NCBI GenBank assembly: GCA_015501585.1
Contig: JADNRY010000924.1
Coordinates: 1 to 21,542 of the forward strand
Origin: Rhodocollybia butyracea
Lineage: Eukaryota; Basidiomycota; Agaricomycetes; Agaricales; Omphalotaceae
DNA length: 21,542 bases
Reading direction: 5' to 3'
The number at the start of each line of letters is the position of its first letter. Position 1 is the stretch's first letter. The notes beneath the pieces were generated by a model. It had not been told where the DNA came from. It ran no database searches and was given only the letters and a program-made list of their open reading frames with translations. The position numbers were made by a program, and so were the translations under genes. Shown piece after piece: positions 8,100 to 17,592 of the stretch.

Positions 8100-8935
8100 C
8101 GATGTTAAGACTTGAGGAAGCTGATCCAACGCTAAACAACTGATTGACTAAAATTCTAGCTCTGCGAGGGAACGAGACTTCTTCATCGCGTTGCACAGAA
8201 GATGCAAATGTGACGTTCGGTCCTTCTGTTGTGTGGGTATCACGGTGTGTTTGATAAGCTCACGTCTGCTTTTTCCAAAGTCGTTAAAGACAGTACGTTC
8301 TTGTGGTTTGCTGTACTAGATAGAGGTACCCAGAATGTGTCCAAATATTGTTTTTCCCTTCTTCGAGAATGTCCTCTCGCGGCGCAGCGTAGCCTCATCG
8401 CTACACATCCTTTCATAGAGAATATCTTCTAGCCCCACCGTGATCCTCACTTTTCGTCTAACCAAGTGAACGTTCAATCAAGCTCATTCGCCTCTATTAT
8501 TCATCCAACTTATTCAACCAAGTAATTTCGCCCTCCTAGACAGCTCAAACTCACCTCCCTCTGACCTATAACCGCGGAGCTCTCCTACTAGCTCGAAACT
8601 TGGCCTCCCTCCCAACCTCTATCCAAACCGCTCCCAATTCGAATCCTCTCCAACATCCTCTCGTATCCGACTAATAGACTCGATTCTCTCTAACCCAAAT
8701 TTGAATTCTCTCCCCTCTAACCCAACTCGAATCCTCTCTCACCATCTCTCGTATCCAGCCAAGTAGAACTCGACCTCCCTCATAACCTCTCCCCATCCAA
8801 ACTGTCCCAATTCGAATCCTCTCCCATCTCTCGTATCCAGCCGAGGAAAACTCGACCTCTCCCCAATCGGGATTCTCAATTCGATCTACCTCACAACCTT
8901 TCTCCATCCAAATTGTCCCAATTCGAATCCTCTTT
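8100..8935 (+). repeat. Duplicated leader segment with CT-rich tract, copy 2 (no gene behind it)
   Basis: This is the diverged counterpart of 3100-3935. From 8450 it is pyrimidine-rich, with at least three rounds of AATTCGAATCCTCTCC, ATCTCTCGTATCCAGCC and ACTCGACCTC words. The GTGGGTATCA..GGTGTGTT core lies near 8235. Unlike copy 1, no GIY-YIG exon or recognisable remnant follows in 8936-9250. The gene was either never part of the duplicated unit or has been lost cleanly. Confidence 0.55.
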
Positions 8936-10277
8936 CATCCACTTCTTGGCAATCTATCAAAAGGGTGTCAGATGAAAAAATACGTTCGATATGAGGAACT
9001 CACCACTTCGTGATTTTGGGAAAGCTGTTGCAGTGCGGCAACAGGAAAGACGTTGATACTGTGTGCGGGAAAGCACCTTAAGTGTTCAAAATCAGTATGT
9101 AGATGGGTTTCAACAACCTAAGCCCCGTTGATCTGGAGTACTAGTTCGAATTGGCCTATAGAGCCAGTCTGACGTGATATCTCAAAATCGTATACATCCC
9201 CTCTTGACGAATCGCTCTCGAGGCGCTGTTGCAGTGTGACAACGTGAATTCGCAATGAAGGAGCACTGTAAGTATGGCACATACTCACACGTGCTTCTAC
9301 ACTGCCACTGTCCTTTTATATCTTCGTTTCGTTATCCTTCTTCAGTAGAGTATCCCCACCATGATCGTTGTTCTTATTCTTGTTTAGTCGTCTTCTTTGT
9401 TTCTCTGCCGCTCGTAGCACATTGTGTCTCGCCGGAGAATAAACCGTGGTTCTGTCAATATCGTGTGACCATTTCGGAGTGTCTGTCGATACGAAACGAC
9501 AGCCTTTCAAGCACCTTGACAAATCTATATAAAAATCAGTGAATGAATGAAAGGAAGGTTTCACGACTTACCTGTTTCAGTGGAATCCTAGTTCGAAAGT
9601 ATATCCTTTCCCGACGAACCGCGCTCGAGGCTCAGAATGCCAAATTCTTTGCCAACATTGGATGTAACGTGGTCAAGATTCAACGGTTCAGTTCACGCTC
9701 TATTCGCAGCATTAAAGGCTCCTAGAGTTTGACACTGAGTGAACACTGAGCGCACGTAGACGTCCGTGACGTGACGATCATCGTGACGTTAAAACCTGTT
9801 CAAACCCTTGTGACTTATTCGAAGTTGTTGCGCTCGTGCCACGGGCATCTGGCTCAGTAGCTGATACGGTAGGTAGCTTGCGCTTTGGCTCACAGTCACT
9901 TCGACAGATACGAGAGAAGGGAGTTTAACCGGGGCGTTGGCAACGAATGCTATTTATTTTGACGCGTTTGGTAGTACTAGTAACTATTCTGCCTTTGGGA
10001 CTCAAGCTTCTGCTCCTGCGAATGTAGTAAGGACATCGAATGTCTTCAGCAGGCAGGATATGAGTCAATAGTTTTCAGGGTTGGTCGAGCTATTCCCTGC
10101 TTCATAAGGATATCGATGGTTTTCGGTACATACGAAATGTTACTTCCGATCGAAACATCACTGAAGAAGTTTGCATATTATTGTGCTCAATTTCTATGCT
10201 TGTGTACATGTATGTATGAGCCAGTGACTAGCAAGAATAGATTGTTCGGAAGTGTCTATTGAAAGCGATAGCTATAG
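8936..10277. other. Gene-free spacer with diverged repeats
   Basis: No supported gene. GCTGTTGCAGTG followed by a CAAC half occurs near 9026 and 9227. CTAGTTCGAA and a GACGAAYCGCKCTCGAGGC word occur near 9140/9207 and again near 9588/9618, indicating a diverged duplication of roughly 100 bp. A small GACGT cluster (9757-9790) echoes the blocks at 2655 and 7548. Open frames here start at non-ATG codons or show no splice or domain support. Confidence 0.5.
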
Positions 10278-11077
10278 TCACAACCTCTTGCTTCCAGGCA
10301 GTATTCCGTTAATCCGAGGAAAAACACTGATCCATACAAGGTAAGCCAGGTATATCGCTGCTATAATCTCTCCAATCATGGATACGATCCACCATCCAAC
10401 AAATGAGCACACCATAGAACCAAAGAAAATAGTTACATTCCCAAGGAGAGACTGAAAGTGTTGGCTCACCTGTGGAAAGGAAAGAGTTTACGAACAAAAT
10501 GGAAAATTGAAGGATGTACACACCGCCTCCCTTTGAATCTCCTTATAGCTGTAGACAGAAGCAAAGACCGCGACTCCAGGTACGAAAAAGCCAACCAGAC
10601 AAGGCTGACTCTGATGCAAGATCATATTCCAGAGCGTTTGTGTGCATATGATCCAGTAACATATGATACCCGCCCAGAACATTGCTTTATGGAAGTTTGC
10701 GATCTGCGAGTTTTTATTTGGAACATTTACACATACTTGGAATCAACTTGAATCACCAGTGACAGCAGAATTAATTTCTGAGGGGCCGTAAACTTTATGA
10801 ACGGCGATTGAAACTTGGTGCTGAGAGGTGGTGCCCTCTCACGAACGGGGTAAGCATTATTGAGCCTGAATAGCTTTCAAGTATTCAGCAACTAAAGGGG
10901 GAAAAGAAGATAGAGGTTCACTGTTTCGTCAGGTTTATCGATCTCAGATGTGATATCCACCTTCAGACGTAAGGTCAAATCACTATCATAGAGGGAAATG
11001 CACCGTACTTGCCTCTTGAATGGTGGAATCACAAGCACTTTCAATCTGTTCTCAATTGGAAATAAATTATACCACAT
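10278..11077 (-). CDS. Predicted multi-pass membrane protein, unknown family
   Basis: On the minus strand, exons 11077-11009, 10960-10922, 10873-10757, 10703-10524 and 10469-10278 join in phase 0 at every intron (48, 48, 53 and 54 nt) to 597 nt, 198 aa, ending in TGA. The N-terminal third is hydrophilic. It is followed by hydrophobic segments around QKLILLSL-IANF, MFWAGIICYWIICTQTLW, CLVGFFVPGVAVFASVY, NVTIFFGSMVCSFVGWWIVS and EIIAAIYLAYLVWISVF, giving about four or five membrane passes and a short basic tail (GSKRL). The first 48-nt intron is divisible by three and open, so retention would add 16 residues. The ATG at 11077 is the first in the frame after a TAG at 11092-11090. Possible upstream exons are listed separately. 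I do not recognise the family. Confidence 0.55.
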
Positions 11078-11123
11078 AACATGATGCAACTAGCTTGCCA
11101 TTTCGTTGGATGGTGGATCATAG

Positions 11124-11424
11124 CTCATGATCTGTTAAGAGCATCAGACACAGAAACACAGAGCAAGGAAAAGTAATACAGGTTGAGTCTCACGATGTCC
11201 CAGAGTGTTGTTTGATAGCTATCCGATCCTATATTAGTATGCTTTCATGTCAGTGGATGAAGAGGACTTACAGCTATCGCGACTGTGGATGGTTCTGGTA
11301 AGTCAGCCACCGCCGACTCTTCGTCGTTTTGTTGTGTTGTTTCAAGGTCGGTGTCCTTCATAACAGCATGATACCATCCTTGGTCGTCTTGGATTAAATG
11401 AGGATTTTGATTGCTTACCGACAT
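11124..11424 (-). CDS. Possible 5' exons of the membrane-protein gene
   Basis: ATG at 11424 opens MSVSNQNPHLIQDDQGWYHA and an acidic stretch to 11272. A strong intron follows (11271-11229, 43 nt, GTAAGT with a TACTAAT branch word). A 35-nt exon (11228-11194) and a 70-nt intron (11193-11124) then lead, in phase, into SYDPPSNEMAS, a TAG (11092-11090), and directly into the LHHVMWYNLFPIEN frame of the next exon. If these belong to one gene, that gene carries a nonsense codon. If not, this is a separate short gene or a mis-joined model. The good splice signals make coding origin plausible, but the joining is uncertain. Confidence 0.3.
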
Positions 11425-11988
11425 GGATGGCTTTGAGGAAGGATTCCAAAGGTATCGACTCGTATCACAAAAACGTGCTGTTCACGCATGTACCGGCGGC
11501 CGAGCGGCAAGCAACACATGGTCACGGGGCCATCATGGCCTGTGAGATGAGTACTCAGTAATGCGATACATGTCATTACAGTCGACAACGCGCAATCACA
11601 TCACGGAATGACCGAAGCCGCACTGAAACAGACTGAAACCTGCTGGTGATCAATTGTTGTAGAACCTAACGTCGAGTAAGGGACGCTTTGCCCGGCTCAA
11701 ACGAGGAATATGAAACAAACGTGTGGGAAACTTTGAAGATTCACGCGAACACACTTGATTTGAGGCATGCAACTGCGGCAAGGGATAAAAAAATATGTAA
11801 GCTCACGGCACATAACATGGATCAGAATCCACTTGGTACCGCAGCCCTTTGAAAACTCGATTGGCAGTTAACCGTGTCAAGTTCAATGATCAGTACCGTG
11901 GTACGCACGAGGTCCTCAGATAAACAGTTTATACAGGAATTCTGTTAGCTATAGTTTTTCGCCCCTCCCCCATTGATTACCTATCGCC
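11425..11988. promoter_or_regulatory. Intergenic region between divergent genes
   Basis: This 564-bp spacer separates a minus-strand start (11424) from a plus-strand start (11989), so it must hold both promoters if the upstream minus exon is real. No open gene is seen. GC-rich words such as GGCGGCCGAGCGG (near 11496) and a GGGGCCATCATGGCC partial palindrome (near 11526) could bind factors, but nothing specific is recognised. The last 30 bp before 11989 are pyrimidine-rich (TTTTTCGCCCCTCCCCC), usual for fungal core promoters. Confidence 0.35.
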
Positions 11989-13085
11989 ATGTCGGAATCG
12001 TCAGAACCATCGGTGAGCTGGTCCGTAGACCTATCACTCCTAGTTTTTTCTGACGTCGACAATTTACAGAACACTGGTCCTTTCAGTAGTCGGGCACTGA
12101 GAGTACGAGCTTGTCCGTCCCCAGATCGCAGATTGACTTATTTGCATCTTAGGAAGCCCGAGAGGGGAGTCCGTCTTCAATGAGGTCTGTCATTGAGACC
12201 GGCCTTGGATCATCCACCCCATCTGGGATAAACCCAAGACTCAGACACTGTACGTTACCGACAACTTCACCACGATGAAAGCTAATCAAGGAGAAACAGT
12301 TCCCGCCCGCGCACCAACGATGTATGACACTGGCCATATAGAACCATGTCTGCGTGAGCTCCATAAGTTACCACGTCCAGGAAACTGAAGTTATCTTTGA
12401 GCTGGTTCCTTCCCGTGGGAAACTTCATATGTCCCGTCTCCTCCAGCCTTTTCAACGGCGCCGTCTCAGCCTGGGGTTGAAGAGTTTGCCCCTGGACCTT
12501 CTGAAGCACCAGCATCTCCATCTCCTACGTTGAATGAGTATACCCCTACTGATTTTAATCACGCGGTGGTGAGTCGCTGTTCTTTCAACGTACTTAGCCC
12601 CATAATCTGCATGCAGCTCATTGATGTTAATCGTCAATATACGTTCTTTTTCTGGCAAATCGGAATTCTCATCTGGCTGCTGAGTCTTGGAGCTCTTCTA
12701 CACCGTTTACTCGTTTCGTGGCCAGGAATCACGGGCATGTTAATTTATCTCCTCACCATCGGACTCATTTTTTTTTATGCGCGGAGAGAGGGAACAAGGA
12801 TGTTGGTGAGCTGTTTCTTCATACTAATGAGTTCGCTCAGCTTTCTACATATGGTTAGATCGTGTTCCCGAGGCCCGTTATGGAGACAATCACGTTGGGA
12901 CTATTCGCAAGCGGCGTGGTGGCGGTCATGGCGGTCATGGGGGGTTCTCATTCGTTATAGCTTATATCATCTTCATCCTTGTAGGCGGTTGGTTCGAGGT
13001 TTTAAATGTAGGGTTGCAAGTTTTCACAAGTACGGGCAGCTGGATGGGTCTCGAGCTTGAACCTGGTGTTCGACGTATGTTTTGA
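11989..13085 (+). CDS. Ser/Pro-rich protein with one C-terminal membrane helix, unknown family
   Basis: Nine exons: 11989-12012, 12070-12102, 12153-12249, 12300-12353, 12402-12568, 12617-12632, 12685-12738, 12791-12805 and 12841-13085. Introns are 57, 50, 50, 48, 48, 52, 52 and 35 nt; the total of 705 nt gives 234 aa and a TGA stop. Residues 1-125 are Ser/Pro/Thr-rich and probably disordered (for example PSEAPASPSPTLNEYTPTDF). Then comes a compact part (VNLLELFYTVYSFRGQESRA), a basic Gly/His linker (RKRRGGGHGGHGG at 176-188) and a hydrophobic helix, FSFVIAYIIFILVGG, at 189-203. A GTATGT at 13075 could add a further exon ending at 13157 or 13168. The 5' exons are well supported by phase; exons 6 to 8 are tiny and less sure. 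No family is recognised. A membrane-anchored cytoplasmic protein is the plain reading. Confidence 0.6.
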
Positions 13086-13951
13086 TATAACTACAGTAGT
13101 ACACGTTTGTACGCAGATGAAACGCAGATGAAACTTCTTGCGATTATTTTTCCTTGAAGTCACCGTGAGCCTCAAAGCTTCACAAGATAAGCCTATAGCT
13201 TAGCAGCACTGGCATCACTGCGCTGGTGTCGTGTGCGGACTGGACTCTGTTCCCCGTATGTATTGCTACTTGATTTTCGTTTCGACCCGGGTAATAATCA
13301 GAACGTAAGATTTGTGTCAGGCAACATATGATTTCCCAGCTGCAAAAATATCCATTGTTCGACTAAAAAGGTAGCGCAGGTCATCCTCAGCGTGTAAGAT
13401 TTTCCCCTGATTTGGAGTTTGATATTGATATCGATAGGACAGTGTCAATATTGAAACACTTAGCCTCAGAATTTTTTTGTCCACGGTCTGAGTCGATTTT
13501 TCTAAAGGTTTCTAAATTTATCAAATCGTACCTGTCACAACATTTAGAAATAATCTAGGATCCTAAATCCCCACGGAAGGTCGCCCACTCAACAGCGTAT
13601 CATGACAGACTGACAGTATAGTTATGTATTGAAGAAGAATAGAGTCGAGTGAATATAGGTACTTATTCATCAGACGCGCGTGTGTATCAGCAGGATTGAG
13701 CTCCAGTGCATGCATCATTGCATATGGATACTATGACTTTCATTGGGCATCTTCATCTTCATTGCAATGAGTTTACGAGTTTATAGACGTAAAAAAGCTA
13801 GCTTAATCCTCGTCATTGTCATCGCTGTGAGGTTCATGAACAGCGCGTTTCTTCCGAGGCTTCCCTCCGTCAGGCCTCTGCTTCCGAGTGCGTTTGTTCG
13901 CCAAAACGGACGTACCGTGAATTTCGGTGAAGAGAATGAGTTCACGAATTT
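13086..13951. other. Gene-free spacer holding a dispersed repeat copy
   Basis: No gene is supported. The ATG frame near 13770 is antisense to nothing and has no splice or domain support. The stretch 13341-13443 is copy 1 of a diverged repeat also found at 17972-18073. A tandem CAGATGAAACG duplication lies at about 13115-13135. Confidence 0.5.
13341..13443. repeat. About 100-bp dispersed repeat, copy 1
   Basis: This aligns with 17972-18073 over its whole length. Both share the exact word CCATTGTTCGACTAAAAAGG and a flanking TTCCCASCTGC, with weaker similarity further on (GTGTAAGAT/CACGTAAAT, GATATTGATATC/AGATATCAAATC). Each copy lies a few hundred bases beyond the 3' end of a minus-strand gene. 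Confidence 0.6.
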
Positions 13952-15192
13952 TCAGGGCTCCCCACGGTAAAGATCCCACACGAAGAGAGCTAAGTCAAAC
14001 GAGATTCGTTCGTCAAACTCGTTGAGCAGAGCATGAGCAAACTCGGAAGGGTCATCATGGACTGTGATAAGCTCTTCGACATGTTCGATGTCGACTGGAT
14101 CCCAGTGAGCTGCACGGAGATACCGTCGCCCCCACTGGACGGCGATGACTATTGGAAAACCAGTGGGCAGACCAGGGGTTCCTGTCCAACCTGCAGATTT
14201 ACCCTTGCCTTTCCCACCGCGGATTGGAGATTCTGTAATACATCTTTCAGTGACAACGATTCAACGACAATGACGAAATGGCATACCTTGATTGAACGAG
14301 AAGCTCACACTGGGTGAATAGATGACCACGGGAGAGCGGTGACGCTCTTGAGTAAAAGTGGCCTCTGAGGTTCGGTTTCCACGAGGAGTGATTGGAGTAG
14401 TGGAAGGAGCTCGGTTTCGGCGGGGCGTGGTGGGAGTAGTGGGAGTTCCCGCCGTGCTCGAATAAGGAGGAGCCGATGCTGACCCCGATGATGAAGCAGA
14501 GGGGATGGATTCCGAAGGCTCGGATACGGTCGGACGATTATCTTGATCCGTACGGTTTCGTACAGCTTGAATGATTTGTTCTGCGGCCACCGCATTTATG
14601 TGTGGGTCGTAGTCATAGACCAGGCCAGTGGGCGTTGAATTACCTAGCATAAGCGATCTGAATGCATCGGCAATGTTATTGAATGCAAAAGCCCTCCTCC
14701 AGTTCCCTCCTGCATTGACAGAGGCTAGTGCCTGTTCTCTACGTTCAAAGCCAGTCTTACCGACGAACATTCCCAAAGAGAAGAAAAACATACGTGTCAA
14801 AGTAAAGCCCAGATCGATTTCCATAAACAACTACCCAGAAGAAACCATCTGGGGTTGATCCTACATTTTCAGTCATACGGCGGAAGGCTGACGATCCTAG
14901 TAAGCTGTTCACAAGGCGCTCGGGTGAGAGCTGATGGTTGTTCGTGATCCATGGTTGCAATGCATTGAAAATGAGGTTGGCTTGCGCCTCGCTATTGGTC
15001 TGAATCATTATAGGAAGTGGCGGCGTTCTGAAGCCATTCTTGCACCATTGCCTGAATAGCGCGTAAAGCAACGTAAAGCGAACGGAATGATAATGAAAAA
15101 AAATGGACGAACATTGTAGTATAAAGCCCAGGTACTTTTTCCGTCGTGGAGGTGCCAAGAACAACGTAGATCCTTCGAGGTTTGTTGGCCAT
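13952..15192 (-). CDS. Protein with two viroplasmin-like (RNase H1 N-terminal-like) modules
   Basis: Exons 15192-15113, 15051-14794, 14738-14287 and 14232-13952 join (introns 61, 55 and 54 nt) to 1071 nt, 356 aa. Module 1 (about residues 7-60) starts RRIYVVLGTSTTEKVPGLYT and continues WCKNGF..., with the Y-V-V/G/PGLY pattern of viroplasmin-like folds. Module 2 (about 97-142) reads FFWVVVYGNRSGLYFDT, then EQALASVNAGGNWRRAFAF. RNase H1 N-terminal domains with this pattern bind double-stranded RNA or RNA:DNA hybrids. No catalytic RNase H domain follows. A long Thr/Pro/Ser-rich linker with PTTPRRNRAPSTTPITP repeats separates the modules from a folded-looking, acidic C-terminal part (TGFPIVIAVQWGRRYLRAAH...). 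A nucleic-acid-binding role is inferred from the modules; the C-terminal part is not recognised. It is the most downstream of four minus-strand genes. Confidence 0.75.
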
Positions 15193-15792
15193 GGTGGATG
15201 TTTTGAGACGAAAGATCGATAAACAAGAGAGAGAATGTTCGGAGTTCAGATTACCGGTCAGCGAGATAGAAACAGACGCAATTGTGGAAAGCCGTGAGGA
15301 TGTGACGAAGTTACTAATAGTAACAGCGTTCTACAGTGTTCTAAGGAACTGTAATCAGCGATACTTATCAAATCAATGACAATAGTCTCCACTCCCAATG
15401 GAACTTCCATTATACCAAAAGAATACACTAAACGAAAGTCTGAGGCAGAAAATACCATCCAGCTACTGGATGGAGAGTCGACCATGCTTCCTGACGTTCG
15501 ATCGTTAGAGAAGTGTCACTGGAACTCTAGTATACATGTAAACATAACAACAGCTTGGCCCGGGCGAAACAGATGATGACTTCGTCACTGCGAACCACCG
15601 CAATCAGGCTAAGGCGAAGTCCCACTTGAGCAGAGTCTATTCTAGATATTCCAGGTCCTTGGCTTTTCATCTTACAAGCGTTCAGCAGAAACAGTCGTTC
15701 CGGTTCAATGCCCTATCATATCTAGTCAGGCATGGAAACGATATATGGAGGAAGATATATAACGAAATTGCATAGTACATGTATATATTACG
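15193..15792. other. Intergenic region with one short unplaced ORF
   Basis: The bases just upstream of the minus-strand start at 15192 form its leader. A 66-codon ATG frame (15376-15576, +, starting MTIVSTPNGTSIIPKEYTK) is present but lacks splice or family support, so it is not called a gene. The segment 15735-15795 is AT-rich and probably holds the 3' end of the next gene. Confidence 0.4.
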
Positions 15793-17592
15793 TTAGACTA
15801 CTACTTCGCATCGCTGTTTTTCGTCATCACCCTTCTCGACGATTGTTCGCGTATTATCGGAGGTAGTAGTGCTGGCGACGACCTGCCAGACAGCGACACC
15901 GGCAGAGCCGTACATCTCGACATCACTGTTACAGAATCACGGTAAGCAAGCAAAAATAAAAGCAACGGCAGACAGAAAGCTTACTGCCACGTCCCAGCAG
16001 CGTTAGAATTATTCAGGCCACCGGGACTGGGCCATTCATCAGTATCCATATCGACCGTGAGCCAGAAAGCTTCGTCGCCAATATTGGGATGTTCCTTGAA
16101 GGACTAGCGTCGATGGAGAAAATGATCGGCCCGTTGAACATAAGAGAAAGCGGCCAACGCACCAATACCACGAGGCGAGACAAGAGCTCACGCGTAAGAG
16201 GGATGCCAAATCTTCCAATCAAAGCACGAGCAAGGAGAGCGATATTACTGGTGGCTGGGTTGTGCTTGTTTGAACCATCGAGCTAAGGGTAATAATTGTC
16301 AGTATGCATGTAGTCGTAAAATCGGTGATCTCACCTTCTTCTTGATGTTGTGGCGATCTTGGGTTGAATGATCGTCGACCATTCGTCGCACAACGTCGAG
16401 CTTGGAGATCTCATGAGCACGAGAGATCTCCTTATTCCCAACCTCACGTAATGCGCTCTGACACACACTCATAAGAGAAGGTTCGAAGTTTGAAGGTGCA
16501 CAAAACAGACATACGATAATTGCATCAGCGACAGAGCCGCGGTATGAGATATGAGCGCAAATCAGGAAGACCATAGAGTAGGTGTGCGGAGTTTTCTGTT
16601 TAACGTATGAAGCAGAAACAACGCTGAATATGAGGTGCTTACCGTGAGAGCATCCGAAATTACATGACGTCCCCCTCTGAACATCAGGGCATCGCTGGGT
16701 ACTCCAAACTTTCTGCGCTGTAATATCACGATAATCAGGAATCGTCTATACACATACAAGGCGACTCACCAGTAGATTACTCGCGATAAATACATCTTTC
16801 ATACCAGCTGTGTGGAGGGTGATGAAGGTTATATCACTGTAAAGATATAGAGTATCCCTCGTCTGTTTCTGCCGAATATCACCCCGAAGACGCGCGACTG
16901 AATGTGAATGACGTTTTCCAGAGCTCACCAGCCGACCCTCACTACCGTTATGGTCTACTTGTAACACATCGGAGATGTGGGTACGGATAAAGCCAAGTAG
17001 AGCCATCGGCATGTTGTCAACCGCGGTTACAGGTATGGGGTCGAAATAGGGAAGCCTCAACAACTCAGTGTATCGCATCGAGCTGTCCAGCCGTCCCTCC
17101 ATCCCAGTGAAACGAGGGCTGTGGAGATTTAGGGACAACCGACTGAAGTTTACGTCTATTAAAGTTTCTGGATCTGGAAACAGAAAGGTAATGTTTTCGT
17201 ATGAGCTCCAGCCAACTCTGGCACTCAAACAGAGCTGCTATACGTACTTCGAAATCGATGCTGAGCTCTGGTGTGGGCAACGAACACAGCCGACGTGTTA
17301 TATCTGGTCGCGTATTGAGCAACACATCGACCACAGTGACAGGTCTTATTGGAAGAAACTTGATCCATTTACTGCGAAGAGAGACAGCAGCTGGGATTGT
17401 GTCAGGGGACTTTTGAAGGACTAATTCTGAATATTTTTGATATACCAACTACGTACATAATAGCGTGACTGTCACCGTAAAAGATCCTTGTTTTTCTTTT
17501 GAAGTCCCCATGTGCTCATCTAAACCAGTACTTTTAAGGGTTGGAGGACTTTGCAGGGCCAGTACACCTTACGTGTGACTTTCTTCGGCCAT
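15793..17592 (-). CDS. Ten-exon gene for a 439-aa protein of unknown function
   Basis: Exons on the minus strand: 17592-17573, 17530-17457, 17420-17244, 17173-16770, 16717-16643, 16595-16515, 16457-16335, 16282-16169, 16103-15985 and 15925-15793. Introns are 42, 36, 70, 52, 47, 57, 52, 65 and 59 nt; total 1320 nt, 439 aa, TAA stop. It starts MAEESHTTGLDEHMGTSKEK. Recognisable landmarks are IPAAVSLRSKWIKFLPIRPV, a mixed hydrophobic region (YSDITFITLHTAGMKDVFIA), ISYRGSVADAIISALREVG, a charged helix (RAHEISKLDVVRRMVDDH), then KEHPNIGDEAFWLTVDMDTD and the Gly/Trp-rich end GTWHDVEMYGSAGVAVWQVV. No signal peptide is evident, and the single hydrophobic stretch may be buried rather than membrane-spanning. 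I cannot assign a family. Consistent phase over ten exons makes the gene itself likely; the first three exons are the least certain. Confidence 0.65.

Noticed and set aside
8671..8907. Minus-strand open frame
   Set aside because: Complement of the second CT-rich tract; same compositional artefact as at 3593-3913.
9850..9940. Possible second tRNA-like element (TGGCTCAGTAG)
   Set aside because: The A-box word is good, but the only B-box-like word (GAGTTTAACC) is poor and about 70 bases away. Mentioned only beside the better candidate at 5262.
14305..14595. Minus-strand alternative frame rich in PLLP
   Set aside because: A shadow of the PT-rich linker of the viroplasmin-like protein; the called frame keeps phase across all four exons.
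16104..16168. Frame reading RGIGALAAFSYVQRADHF inside a called intron
   Set aside because: It looks protein-like and shares frame with the next exon, but it ends in TAG at the intron border and cannot be reached from the preceding exon in phase. The 65-nt GTATTG..TAG intron gives a consistent join.
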